From Anaerolineae bacterium (lineage in GTDB: Bacteria; Chloroflexota; Anaerolineae; Aggregatilineales; Phototrophicaceae), in NCBI GenBank assembly GCA_022826865.1, contig JAJDUC010000043.1, forward strand, positions 1-64,000: 64,000 nt of DNA. The letters are read 5' to 3'. Both the position numbers and the translations under genes were made by a program. The first letter of the stretch is position 1, and each line of letters starts with the position of its first letter. Under the pieces are notes generated by a model that worked only from the letters and a program-made list of their open reading frames with translations, had not been told where the DNA came from and did no database searches. Positions 43,367 through 51,813 of the stretch are shown here, one piece after another.

Positions 43367-45010
43367 ATGACCCAACCCGCAACCCTCCTCCGCAACGGCA
43401 CAATCTACGACGGCAGCGGCCGCCCGCCCGTCAGCGGCGACATCCTCATCCGCGGCGACCGCATCGCCGCCATCGGCGACCTGCGAGCCGAATCCGCCTC
43501 GCGCGCCATCGACCTCGACGGCCTCGCTGTCGCGCCCGGCTTCATCAACATGCTCAGCTGGGCGACTGAATCCCTTATCGAAGACGGCCGCTCAATGAGC
43601 GATATCAAGCAGGGCGTCACCCTCGAAGTCATGGGCGAGGGCACCTCGATGGGGCCCCTCAACGACGACATGAAGCGCAACCGCGATACCATCCTCTCCA
43701 CCGCCGATATCCATTACGACATCGAATGGACCACCCTGGGCGAGTACCTCGAATTCCTGGAGCGCAAAGGCGTCGCGACCAACGTCGCCTCGTTCGTCGG
43801 CTCGGCCACCCTGCGCGTGCACGCCGCCGGCTATGACGACCGGCCCGTCAGCCCGGACGAGATGGCGGTGATGAAGGGCCTGTTGCATGAAGCCATGCGC
43901 GAAGGCGCTATGGGCATGTCCGCCGCCCTGATCTATCCGCCAGCGACCTATCAGAGCACCGAAGAATTGATCGAACTCTGCCGCGTGGTCGCCGAATACG
44001 ATGGCATGTACATCACCCACCTGCGCAGCGAAGGCGCCCAATTCATGGAAGCGCTGGACGAACTGATTCGCATCATGCGAGCGACGGGCGTCAGCGGCGA
44101 AATCTATCATCTGAAAGCCTCCGGCGCGATGCATTGGGACAAGATGGACGAGGCGATCGCTCGGGTCGAAGCGGCGCGCGCCGACGGCCTGCCGCTGACC
44201 GCCGACATGTATACCTATCCCTATAGCGGCACCGGCCTGGCTTCCTGCATTCCCGCCTGGGCGCATGACGGCGGCTTCGAGCGCCTGATCGAAAGGCTGA
44301 AAGATCCGGACCAGCGCGAGCGAATCAAGGCCGACATGCGCGATCCATCCGGCCGTTGGGAGAATATGTTTTATGAGAACGGCGCCGACGGCATCATGCT
44401 GGCCGGTTTCGCCAAGCCGGAACTGCGCCGCTATCAGGGCAAGACCCTGCGCGAAGTGATGGCGGAGCGGGGCGCGACATCGGCCGCCGATACCGCCATC
44501 GACCTGCTGATTGAGGACAACAGCCGCATATTCTCGCTTTACTTCTGCATGTCCGAGGACAACCTGCGCAAACAGGCGCAGTTGCCCTGGGTCAGCTTCT
44601 GCTCCGATGCCGGCTCGATCGCGACTGAAGGCGCCTTCCTCAGCTATCACCCGCATCCGCGCGCCTACGGCAGCTTCGCGCGCGTCATCGGAAAATACGC
44701 GCGCGATGAAGCTTTGATCACGCTGGAAGATGCCGTGCGCCGCTTGTCCGGTTTCGCCGCCGACAACCTCAAACTCGTGGATCGCGGTTATCTCAAACCC
44801 GGCTGCTTCGCCGATATTGCCGTATTTGATCCGGCGCGCGTAAGGGATCATTCTGTCCCGGGCGATCCACACCACTACAGCGACGGCATGGCGCAGGTTT
44901 TCGTCAACGGCCTGCAAGTCCTGCGTGATGGCGAACATACCGGGAACATGCCCGGGCGCGTCGTACGCGGACCCGGCTGGGCCGGCGGGCGGGCTGCAAA
45001 AACTCGATAG
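43367..45010 (+). CDS. Amidohydrolase of the D-aminoacylase family
   Basis: A 547-residue amidohydrolase with the subfamily's AILRNGTIYDGSG-like opening (here TLLRNGTIYDGSG) and the segments YITHLRSEGAQFMEAL, EIYHLKASGAMHWDKM, ADMYTYPYSGTGL, FCSDAGSIATEG and ADIAVFDPARV. It would release amino acids from N-acyl-D-amino acids or act on dihydropyrimidine-like amides. In place of the usual first metal-binding HxH (in PGFIDVHTH) it reads PGFINMLSW, so a major metal ligand pair is missing although the later His, Lys and Asp ligands remain. Other members of this subfamily share the change as far as I recall. The start codon is ATG at 43367. Confidence 0.87.
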   Translation: MTQPATLLRNGTIYDGSGRPPVSGDILIRGDRIAAIGDLRAESASRAIDLDGLAVAPGFINMLSWATESLIEDGRSMSDIKQGVTLEVMGEGTSMGPLNDDMKRNRDTILSTADIHYDIEWTTLGEYLEFLERKGVATNVASFVGSATLRVHAAGYDDRPVSPDEMAVMKGLLHEAMREGAMGMSAALIYPPATYQSTEELIELCRVVAEYDGMYITHLRSEGAQFMEALDELIRIMRATGVSGEIYHLKASGAMHWDKMDEAIARVEAARADGLPLTADMYTYPYSGTGLASCIPAWAHDGGFERLIERLKDPDQRERIKADMRDPSGRWENMFYENGADGIMLAGFAKPELRRYQGKTLREVMAERGATSAADTAIDLLIEDNSRIFSLYFCMSEDNLRKQAQLPWVSFCSDAGSIATEGAFLSYHPHPRAYGSFARVIGKYARDEALITLEDAVRRLSGFAADNLKLVDRGYLKPGCFADIAVFDPARVRDHSVPGDPHHYSDGMAQVFVNGLQVLRDGEHTGNMPGRVVRGPGWAGGRAAKTR

Positions 45011-45075
45011 CGTGGATCCGAAACCACCGGGCCTGCAACCCCGAAAATTGGGGAATCCGGGTGGCGGGCATGATA

Positions 45076-45084
45076 TGGTATAAT
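45076..45084 (+). promoter_or_regulatory. Extended -10 promoter for the SPFH gene
   Basis: TGG followed by a perfect TATAAT (45079-45084). No -35 box lies at the normal distance, as expected for extended -10 promoters. The gene starts 50 bases downstream behind AAAGGAG. Confidence 0.6.
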
Positions 45085-45133
45085 CAGTCCGAATAAAGGA
45101 AATTGCAGACGAAAACGCTGCAAAGGAGCAGTC

Positions 45134-46171
45134 ATGAATTTTGGCGGTCTTTTGGGAATTATCGCGATACTCGCCTTCGGTGTTGGTATCTTGGGCGTCG
45201 CGTTTGCCTTCACCTTGGCGTCGCAAGGGCGCTCGGCCCGCGGCGGCTTCCTGCTCGCCGTGGTCGGTTTCGCCGCCGGTATCGTCCTCTTCATCGTCAG
45301 TTCCGGCATCTTGATTGTGCAGCCGGCGCGGGCGGCGGTGATCATCAACGTGCTCACCGGTGAACTGGAAGATCCGGCGCGGGCGCCCGGCACCTCGATC
45401 ATCATCCCCGGCTTGCAGGAATACGTCATCTATCAGACCGATCAACGCGAATACACCATGTCCGGCACCAGCACCGAGGGGCGCTTGCAGGGCAATGACG
45501 CGGTGGAAGCGCTGACGGTTGATGGTCAGGAAGTACGGCTGGATATCACGGTGCTCTATCGCATTGCGCGGAATGACGTGAACCAGATTCACCTCAACTG
45601 GCAGAATCGCTACGAATCGGATTTCATTCGACCGACGGTGCGCGCGGTCACCCGTGATGTCGTTTCGCAATTCGCGGCTGAAGCCATCTACGGCTTGGAA
45701 CGCGAGGCCCTTGGCGGGCGCATCGCTGAAGTCGTGACCAATCGGATGGCGTCCGAGGGCTTGACACTGACCTCGCTGCTAGTCCGGCATATCGACTTCA
45801 ACGAAGCCTTTGCCCAGTCCATCGAAGAAAAGCAGATCGAGGAACAGCGGCTGCAGCGCGCGCGTACGGAAGCCGAGCGTGTGCAGACCGAGGCCAGCGG
45901 TCGCGCCGATGCCGCCGAGCAGGAAGCGCGCGGTCGCGCCAACGCTCGCTTGATCGAGGCGCAAGCGGAAGCGGAAGCGCTGCGTGTGATCAGCGACCAG
46001 ATCGCCGCCAATCCCAACTTGATCCAGTATCTTTATGTCGCCAACCTGTCGGACAATGTTTCCTTCGCGCTGCTGCCCTCCGATTCGCCCTTCATCTTCA
46101 ACGTGGATGACTTCGCTGATCTGGGCGCGGAATTCGAGGCGCCGGAAGTCACGCTCGAGACGGGCGGCTAG
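45134..46171 (+). CDS. SPFH/prohibitin-family membrane protein
   Basis: A 345-residue protein with two N-terminal hydrophobic segments (about 5-27 and 36-57). A roughly 200-residue SPFH/Band 7 domain follows (QPARAAVIINVLTGEL to VVTNRMASEGLTLTSLLV), then a charged coiled coil (KQIEEQRLQRARTEAERVQ) and an AEALRVI end as in stomatin/HflK-type proteins. It probably assembles into a membrane scaffold regulating proteases or membrane order. The gene is isolated with its own promoter and a very strong terminator. Confidence 0.92.
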   Translation: MNFGGLLGIIAILAFGVGILGVAFAFTLASQGRSARGGFLLAVVGFAAGIVLFIVSSGILIVQPARAAVIINVLTGELEDPARAPGTSIIIPGLQEYVIYQTDQREYTMSGTSTEGRLQGNDAVEALTVDGQEVRLDITVLYRIARNDVNQIHLNWQNRYESDFIRPTVRAVTRDVVSQFAAEAIYGLEREALGGRIAEVVTNRMASEGLTLTSLLVRHIDFNEAFAQSIEEKQIEEQRLQRARTEAERVQTEASGRADAAEQEARGRANARLIEAQAEAEALRVISDQIAANPNLIQYLYVANLSDNVSFALLPSDSPFIFNVDDFADLGAEFEAPEVTLETGG

Positions 46172-46192
46172 TTTCCAATCGCATCTCAAGGC

Positions 46193-46228
46193 AAACGGCG
46201 CTCTGGTTTCCAGAGCGCCGTTTCTTTT
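46193..46228 (+). terminator. Very strong terminator of the SPFH gene
   Basis: The 14-base arms 46193-46206 and 46210-46223 pair perfectly around a TTT loop and are followed by CTTTTC. It lies between the SPFH gene and the chimeric pseudogene on the opposite strand, and may serve both. Confidence 0.88.
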
Positions 46229-46235
46229 CTCAGTA

Positions 46236-46487
46236 TCAGAAAGTTTCTTTGACAGAGATCTCGAGACTGGGCGACGCTACTCCCCGCCGGAACCGCATGG
46301 TCGCCCGGCGCGAACCGGCAAAGAGCAAGCCGACCGCGTTCAAGCTGCTGTCTTCAATAATCAGCGCGCCTTTGCGAGCAAACTCTCGCGCTGATTCCAG
46401 ACCAATACCGCTATTGGCTCCCGTTACGATAATGACCTTTCCAGTCAAATCCGGGATATTAGCGGTTGTCCAATTCTGGGCTGACAT
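46236..46487 (-). pseudogene. Chimeric ORF: SDR N-terminus joined to a protease C-terminal fragment
   Basis: An 83-codon frame with a good ribosome binding site (AGAGAGGAATCA before ATG 46487). Residues 1-41 are the start of a short-chain dehydrogenase with VIIVTGANSGIGLESARE. Residues from about 42 (LIIEDSSLNAVGLLFAGSRR) match the C-terminal part of the trypsin-like protein encoded at 48154-49239 (LIMEAGSLNAIGLLFAGSRR). At DNA level 46297-46370 and 48203-48276 agree at 69 of 74 positions by my count. The join lies next to the shared AATCAGCGCGCC. The last 20 residues match neither parent. The ORF lacks the catalytic parts of both enzymes, so it is a recombination product or deletion scar. 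Confidence 0.75.
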
Positions 46488-46575
46488 TGATTCCTCTCTT
46501 TTTGGAACTTCTGGTTCCCAGTAAACGCAAGTAAGTAAATGGAAAAATGCGCATCGTCTTTCGCGACATACATGC

Positions 46576-46644
46576 GGGCGAGCCTTGGCTCGCCCCTACG
46601 GCATAAGAGGAGACTCGGTGTACGGGCGAGCCGGTGGCTCGCCC
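46576..46644. repeat. Double-hairpin repeat with AGCC/GGCT arms
   Basis: The first hairpin GGGCGAGCC/GGCTCGCCC has a TT loop and is followed by CCTAC. The second hairpin GGGCGAGCC/GGCTCGCCC has loop GGT and is preceded by TAC. It is the same architecture as the GTAGGGGCG repeats, but with the two hairpins facing outward, and both arms differ from other copies while staying complementary. Confidence 0.7.
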
Positions 46645-46709
46645 ACTCTTGCTTCAAAATGCCCAGCATATTTTGCACGACTTACTTGCATTTACTCTTA
46701 TGACCGCCT

Positions 46710-47645
46710 CTACCTGTCTTTTAACCCAACCAATCCATAACTCATCGCAACCAGTTTGCGCGCAGTGTCCATATTCTTGGCATTTGGATTTGGCGATTCC
46801 ATGGGCCAACCGCCATCGCGCGTGCCCTTGTCACGATATAACACACTGCTCTGGCTGAAGTACGCGCCTGAGTGCTTTGGCGCATCATCAGAGAGCAAAC
46901 AGTGCAATGATGTTTGGGCCGATTCTTCGTTACTGTCCGACATTAAGCGGGTTAAAGGTCGCGCCAGCCCCATAAGAACTTGCATCAAGAAGTTGCCGCC
47001 TGATCCGAAATTTGATCGCGCCCAACCAGGGTGTACCGAGAAAGCTGAGACACCAGTGCCTTCCAATCGTTCCGCAAGTTCCTTTGCATACAAAACGACT
47101 GCAACCTTCGCCTCGGCGTAAGCGGCAAAATTATTGAAATCCCTTGCCTTGTAATGCAAATCGTCTAGATGCACATCGGGGCGGTTATTTGGGTTTCCCG
47201 CATGGACAACCGAAGAAACAATCACCCACCTTGATGGCGCGCTTTCCTTCAGCGCATCAAGCAGCAGTTCCGTCAACAGGAAATGACCGAAGTAACTCGC
47301 CGCCATGGTGATTTCAAAGCCGTCTTTGGTGTACACGGGATTGGAGTTCATATTGACCATGCCCGCATTGCAAACAAGACCGTCTAGTCGGCCATAATTC
47401 TGCTTGAATTTCCTGGCAAAATCCCGCACAGTTTGCAAATCAGCAAGATCCAGCTTCAAGACTTCATGACTGCCTTTCAATCCATTGAAGCTCTGGACCG
47501 CTTCTTCTCCGGCATTTGTTCGTCGGCAAGCCATGACCACATGACCACCCTGCTTAACCAGTTGTCTGGTTGTTTCAAGACCGACTCCAGAATTGGCGCC
47601 AGTGACAATATAGACCTTGCCGCTAATGTCTTTAGAATGGGTCAT
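46710..47645 (-). CDS. Short-chain dehydrogenase (retinol-dehydrogenase / WWOX-like)
   Basis: An SDR of about 311 residues with the cofactor motif VYIVTGANSGVGLETTRQL, an NAG motif in VCNAGMVNMN, the catalytic Ser in VIVSSVVHAG and YAEAKVAVVL (Tyr-x3-Lys). It belongs to the group containing retinol dehydrogenases and WWOX, which accept bulky lipophilic alcohols or ketones; the actual substrate is unknown. The gene has a lower GC content than its surroundings and is flanked by repeats on both sides, suggesting transfer. The start 47645 (MTHSKDI) is chosen; ten upstream residues are open. Confidence 0.88.
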   Translation of the reverse strand: MTHSKDISGKVYIVTGANSGVGLETTRQLVKQGGHVVMACRRTNAGEEAVQSFNGLKGSHEVLKLDLADLQTVRDFARKFKQNYGRLDGLVCNAGMVNMNSNPVYTKDGFEITMAASYFGHFLLTELLLDALKESAPSRWVIVSSVVHAGNPNNRPDVHLDDLHYKARDFNNFAAYAEAKVAVVLYAKELAERLEGTGVSAFSVHPGWARSNFGSGGNFLMQVLMGLARPLTRLMSDSNEESAQTSLHCLLSDDAPKHSGAYFSQSSVLYRDKGTRDGGWPMESPNPNAKNMDTARKLVAMSYGLVGLKDR

Positions 47646-48153
47646 TGCGTCTATCGCCAGTTTTCTTCTTCCCATTTCAAACGCCTCATCCTGTGTATTC
47701 TGTGCTTATAATCATTGTCAGATTACGACACTTGAAAACAAAACGCATTAGCAAGACGCGCCAATACCTGGTAGTGTATCAGAGTCGGTTGAATTTCCTC
47801 ATATACCGACGATTTGGTAGGGGCGACTCGGTGAGTCGCCCAATTTCGATACTGTTTTACCCATCGGGCGATCCACCGGATCGCCCCTACCAGACTATTT
47901 CAACCGAAATTGATACATTACCCAATACCTTGTCATATCGCGCCTCATTTTGGCACTGCAAAGGAATAGCGCAGCCCGGCCAGTTATTCTAGGGCATTTC
48001 GGAACTGATGTCCGTCCTTGGGCTGATCATGCTGGTCAACTCGCATAAGTAGCGTGAGCGGACCAGAAAGAATTGCTGGACGGGCGTCTGGCTGCCGCTT
48101 TGACTTTACGCAGCGGCGCAGATGGGAAGTTCGGTGGCGCTCCGCGGCGCGCC
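47646..48153. other. Intergenic region with MITE-like element
   Basis: About 500 bp between two minus-strand genes. It contains the 153-bp element at 47770-47922 described separately. The remaining 47931-48153 shows no gene or recognisable site. Confidence 0.5.
47770..47922. mobile_element. MITE-like element, copy 1 (8-bp target duplication)
   Basis: The terminal inverted repeats are GGTAGTGTATCA (47770-47781) and TGATACATTACC (47911-47922), one mismatch apart. They enclose a subterminal CGGTTGAA/TTCAACCG pair and two hairpins, GGGCGACTC/GAGTCGCCC and GGGCGATCC/GGATCGCCC. CAATACCT stands directly outside both ends (47762-47769 and 47923-47930), an 8-bp target-site duplication. No ORF is present. 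The second copy is at 51814-51989 in the opposite orientation. Confidence 0.8.
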
Positions 48154-49239
48154 TCACAGTTTGACATCCATCACATCCAGGACGGTCTGCATCGGCGTGA
48201 AGATGGTCGCCCGGCGCGAACCGGCAAAGAGCAAGCCAATCGCGTTCAAGCTGCCGGCTTCCATAATCAGCGCGCCCGAATCCCCGCCCTGGCTCATCGG
48301 CGTGGCGATCACTTGCCCGACGAAACGCGCTTTCAGATCTTCGCCGTAAGACACATCGACCGTCGCGTTCAAGAGCGTGATCCGACCTTCGGTATAACCG
48401 GTGGTGCGTCCCTGCTTGCGGATTTCCATGCCGAGCTGCGGTCGCTTGATGCCGTTGGGGCGGCCAATATCCGCGATCGTATGCTGAAAGAGCATCGGGT
48501 TGCTGGGGCGGGCAAGCGCCGCGTCTACCTGGTTGGGATAAATCGGAGGCGCATTCGTCTGGGCCTTGGGCGCAGGCACGCTGGTCAGGCGTTTGGTCGA
48601 TCCGCTTATCTTGCTCAACACATTGCCCACCGAGACAAATAGCTCGACCAGGTCACAGCCGCCCGGCGGAAACAGCGGTGGCGATGTCCTCGGCGGCGCG
48701 AGCCCGGTCCCGGCGTCGCCGTAGAAGCGCAGCGTCTCGAAGCGGTGCAGCTTGCCAATCACATCGTCGGGCCGCATGCCGTGATCGGTTGGCCCCGGCT
48801 GCAGGATAGCGTCGCCGATCTCGGCGTCGTTGCTATTGGCTAGGACATGATTATTCGACAGAAGCAGGGGTTCGCCCGTATTGCGGTCGAGCACGACAGC
48901 CCCGAGCGTGCCCGCCGTCACCTTGTAATGGCCGATGCTGACGCCGCAAGGGATGTTTGGGCGAAAGCGGTCGCGCGGATTCACAAGCGCTTCCAGGCGG
49001 CCGATCTCAACAACATCGGTGCGCGCGCCGTTGACATCCGGCGGTATGAGATCTTCCGCGCTGAGCGCTTCGACCGGTTTCTTCTGTTCCACCAGCACCG
49101 CCACCGCCAGTTGGTCGGTGACTTGCTCCTTGTAATTGCGGAATCCAATGCCGATGCCGACGACGCCGCGCCGCTGCAGCAGGTCATCCTGCGCCAGGCG
49201 CTGCGCTTCGAGCAGCTGACGGAATAGATCCATCGACAT
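48154..49239 (-). CDS. Trypsin-like serine peptidase, NAL1-like family
   Basis: A 361-residue protein with a trypsin-fold pattern: His in LLLSNNHVLANSND, a candidate Asp in QVDAALARPSN, and Ser in SQGGDSGALIMEAG. The first 90 residues (VVGIGIGFRNYKEQVTD and AVAVLVEQKKP) form a separate small domain, which occurs alone in the gene at 52864. There is no signal sequence or membrane helix, so it may be cytoplasmic. NAL1-type peptidases are known from plants and many bacteria; their bacterial role is unclear. The C-terminal fragment is duplicated in the chimeric ORF at 46236. Confidence 0.8.
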   Translation of the reverse strand: MSMDLFRQLLEAQRLAQDDLLQRRGVVGIGIGFRNYKEQVTDQLAVAVLVEQKKPVEALSAEDLIPPDVNGARTDVVEIGRLEALVNPRDRFRPNIPCGVSIGHYKVTAGTLGAVVLDRNTGEPLLLSNNHVLANSNDAEIGDAILQPGPTDHGMRPDDVIGKLHRFETLRFYGDAGTGLAPPRTSPPLFPPGGCDLVELFVSVGNVLSKISGSTKRLTSVPAPKAQTNAPPIYPNQVDAALARPSNPMLFQHTIADIGRPNGIKRPQLGMEIRKQGRTTGYTEGRITLLNATVDVSYGEDLKARFVGQVIATPMSQGGDSGALIMEAGSLNAIGLLFAGSRRATIFTPMQTVLDVMDVKL

Positions 49240-49327
49240 GCAACCTTAACCTCAACCTCGAGCGTCCAGTGATTGCCAAGACATTATACGACAGAATGAT
49301 GATCCGAGATATTTGCCGCGCCGACGG

Positions 49328-50401
49328 CTATATCGCCTTGAGGCCACTGCCGGTTAGCGCCAGGACGAGCTCGGCGTCTTCTCCGATGCGCGCGTGGATC
49401 TGTGGCAGCGCGGCCGCCGGCGCTGCGCTGGTCGCCTCAATGATGAAGCCCGCCGCGCGCAGCCGCTTCTGCGCCGCCAGTATCTGCTCGTCGCCAACGC
49501 GTAAGGCAAAGCCATCGGTCTCGTACAGCGCTTGCAGAATCTGCGCCCCGCGCGCGGGCGCGTCCACAAGAATGCCGTCGGCGACGCTGTGAGACGGCCT
49601 CACAGTCGCGACGGTTTGGGATTTCCTTTCCCAGGCGCGCGCGATGGGGTCAACGCCGGCCGATTGTACGGCGATCATTCGCGGCATCTTGTCGATCAAT
49701 CCGGCCTCGCCCAGCGCCTTGAAACCGCGATACATGCCGAGGAACAGACCGCCGTGCCCAACCGGAGTCGCCAAAGCAGACGGCGCGCGCCCGCCGAGTT
49801 GTTCCCAAATCTCCCAGGCGGCGGTCTGCTGACCCAGAACAAAATAGGGATTCCAGGCATGGCTTGCGTAGGTCGTTTCTTCGGCGGCGCGGTAGACATC
49901 CGCCAGATAATCTTGCGATTCGACGATCGCTCCCCCAAATGCCCGGATCAGCCGTTTCTTGCTCTCGACCGCGGTCGCGGCCGGCACGTAGACGGTGGCG
50001 CGCAAGCCCGCGGCGCCGGCATAAGCGGCTAAAGACGCGCCGGCATTGCCCGACGAATTGTCGATCGCTGCGTCGACGCCGTGACTGGCGAGATGGTTCA
50101 GCATAACGGCGGTACCGCGATCTTTGAATGAGCCGGTCGGATTCAGGTATTCAAGCTTGGCCAGAAATGGACGGCCATTCCAGGTCGCCCGCGCCAGCGG
50201 CGTCATGCCTTCGCCGAGGCTGAAGCGCCGTGTTACGGGCAGCATGGCGGCATAACGCCAAAGGGAAAAGTCTCGCCGGTTGATGCGCGCCGGGTCAAAA
50301 CGCGGCGGATCTAATAGATCGAGCGAGCCCTCACATGCGCTGCAGCGCCAAGCCAGCGGACCGGCCGCCGCGCCACATTCATTGCATTGGACATGCGCCA
50401 T
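49328..50401 (-). CDS. thrC: Threonine synthase
   Basis: A PLP-dependent fold-II enzyme of 357 residues converting O-phospho-L-homoserine to threonine. It has an N-terminal zinc-ribbon (Cys 6, 9, 20 and 23), the PLP lysine in PTGSFKDRG (Lys 93), the NSSGNAGASLAAYA phosphate loop, and GGLFLGMYRGF. The short length and zinc-ribbon fit the ThrC type found in Chloroflexota and archaea. There is a GGGGAAATT site before the ATG. It is not next to other thr genes here. Confidence 0.9.
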   Translation of the reverse strand: MAHVQCNECGAAAGPLAWRCSACEGSLDLLDPPRFDPARINRRDFSLWRYAAMLPVTRRFSLGEGMTPLARATWNGRPFLAKLEYLNPTGSFKDRGTAVMLNHLASHGVDAAIDNSSGNAGASLAAYAGAAGLRATVYVPAATAVESKKRLIRAFGGAIVESQDYLADVYRAAEETTYASHAWNPYFVLGQQTAAWEIWEQLGGRAPSALATPVGHGGLFLGMYRGFKALGEAGLIDKMPRMIAVQSAGVDPIARAWERKSQTVATVRPSHSVADGILVDAPARGAQILQALYETDGFALRVGDEQILAAQKRLRAAGFIIEATSAAPAAALPQIHARIGEDAELVLALTGSGLKAI

Positions 50402-50422
50402 AATTTCCCCTCACATTTCGTA

Positions 50423-50497
50423 ATCTGTAGGGCCGATTCGGTCGCCCGCCGACACAAGCGCGGATTTTCGGGCGACACACAGTGTCGCCCTACAGAT
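50423..50497. repeat. Double-hairpin repeat with ATCTGTAGGG ends
   Basis: The ends ATCTGTAGGG (50423-50432) and CCCTACAGAT (50488-50497) are a perfect inverted pair. Inside, the right hairpin GGGCGACAC/GTGTCGCCC has loop ACA, while the left hairpin is imperfect. It resembles the other GTAGGGGCG copies in the window. Confidence 0.7.
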
Positions 50498-50638
50498 CGA
50501 CCTTATGCGGAATTTCGCATAAATTACTTGGTGAAGCTTCTGTGTCCTCTGTGCTCTCTGCATTCTCTATGTTCAATGATAATTTGATGCGATTGCCCTG
50601 CCGAGAATCCAATCTCTTACCTGATTCTAAGGGAAATT

Positions 50639-50647
50639 TGTTATACT
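50639..50647 (+). promoter_or_regulatory. Extended -10 promoter for moaA
   Basis: TGT followed by TATACT (50642-50647), about 95 bases before the moaA start, without a good -35 box. Confidence 0.45.
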
Positions 50648-50742
50648 TGCTGAGTCCGACGCTATTGCTGGCGCAGCGCTACCGCGCTTGTCAATTGCCA
50701 GGCGCCTCGCTAGACTAGTTCGGCCTATCGATTGAGTTGCCG

Positions 50743-51762
50743 ATGAAATTGCTGGATCAATTTAACAGGCCCTTGCGCGACCTGCGCATTTCGGTGACGG
50801 ACCGTTGTAATTTCCGCTGTCCCTACTGCATGCCGGCCGAGATCTTCGGCGAGCGCTATCAATTTTTGCCCAAACCGCAGCTGCTCACTTTTGAAGAAAT
50901 CGCACGTTTGACGCGCATCATTGTCCGCCTCGGGGCTGTGAAAGTACGGCTCACCGGCGGCGAACCGCTGCTGCGGCAGGATATCGAAGAACTGGTCGCG
51001 ATGCTGGACTCGGTTGATGGCGTCGAAGATCTGGCGATGACCACCAACGCCTATCTGCTGCCGGCAAAAATCGACGCGCTCAAGGCGGCTGGATTGAAAC
51101 GCCTGACCATCAGCTTCGATAGCCTGGACGACGAAGTATTCCGCGTCATGAATGGCGGCCGCTCCGGCCTGAAAAAGGTCTTGGCCGGCCTGGAAGCGGC
51201 CGAAGCGGCCGGTTACTCGCCGCTCAAGATCAATGCGGTTGTGCAGCGCGGGGTCAACGATCACACGCTGGTCGATTTGGCGCGTTTCTTCCGGAATCGC
51301 GGTCATATTCTGCGCTTCATTGAATATATGGATGTGGGCAACAAGAATGGCTGGCAGATGAAGCAGGTCCTGCCGTCGGCCGATGTCGTCGAGATCATCA
51401 ACGCCGAAATGCCGCTGGAGCCGGTCCCGGGCAATTATTTCGGCGAGGTGGCTCGGCGCTATCGTTATGCCGATGGCAGTGGCGAAATCGGCTTGATCAG
51501 TTCGGTGACGCAGCCCTTCTGTGGTTCCTGCACGCGCATGCGTCTTTCGCCTGAAGGGCGGATCTTCACTTGCCTCTTCGCCGTTGAAGGCGTCAGCCTG
51601 CGCGATCCGCTGCGCTCGGGCGCAACGGACGACGAACTGGAAGCGATCATTCGCGCCACCTGGGGCGACCGCAATGATCGCTACTCAGAGATACGCAGCT
51701 CGCTCACGCAGGAACTGCGCGAGCGCCGCAAGAAAGTGGAGATGTACCACATTGGCGGCTAG
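50743..51762 (+). CDS. moaA: GTP 3',8-cyclase MoaA
   Basis: Radical-SAM enzyme of molybdenum cofactor synthesis, converting GTP to 3',8-cyclo-GTP. The 339-residue protein has the N-terminal cluster CNFRCPYC (Cys near 22, 26 and 29) and the GEPLL motif (LTGGEPLL). The C-terminal cluster in CGSCTRMRLSPEGRIFTC binds the second 4Fe-4S and GTP, and the essential Gly-Gly end is present (YHIGG). An upstream TTG at 50737 is in frame, but ATG 50743 is the better start. No other moa genes are in the window. Confidence 0.96.
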   Translation: MKLLDQFNRPLRDLRISVTDRCNFRCPYCMPAEIFGERYQFLPKPQLLTFEEIARLTRIIVRLGAVKVRLTGGEPLLRQDIEELVAMLDSVDGVEDLAMTTNAYLLPAKIDALKAAGLKRLTISFDSLDDEVFRVMNGGRSGLKKVLAGLEAAEAAGYSPLKINAVVQRGVNDHTLVDLARFFRNRGHILRFIEYMDVGNKNGWQMKQVLPSADVVEIINAEMPLEPVPGNYFGEVARRYRYADGSGEIGLISSVTQPFCGSCTRMRLSPEGRIFTCLFAVEGVSLRDPLRSGATDDELEAIIRATWGDRNDRYSEIRSSLTQELRERRKKVEMYHIGG

Positions 51763-51813
51763 CGCCGATTAAAACCTCAGTTTTGGGTCGGCCCCCACTC
51801 TCGGCCCGTGCGC

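Larger units (their letters stand above)
50402..50742. other. Intergenic region between thrC and moaA
   Basis: About 340 bp between divergent genes. It contains a double-hairpin repeat (50423-50497), the third copy of the 18-mer TTTGATGCGATTGCCCTG (50583-50600), and an extended -10 promoter for moaA. No gene or molybdenum-cofactor riboswitch is recognised. Confidence 0.5.

Noticed and set aside
43592..45670. A 692-codon minus-strand frame across the amidohydrolase and SPFH genes
   Set aside because: It spans two well-supported genes on the other strand and their promoter, and shows no domain.
46236..46487. A functional small SDR
   Set aside because: It has only the cofactor-binding N-terminus, no catalytic Ser-Tyr-Lys, and its C-terminus is derived from a protease gene.
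50583..50742. Molybdenum-cofactor riboswitch upstream of moaA
   Set aside because: The leader is only about 95 bases and I could not recognise the known aptamer layout.
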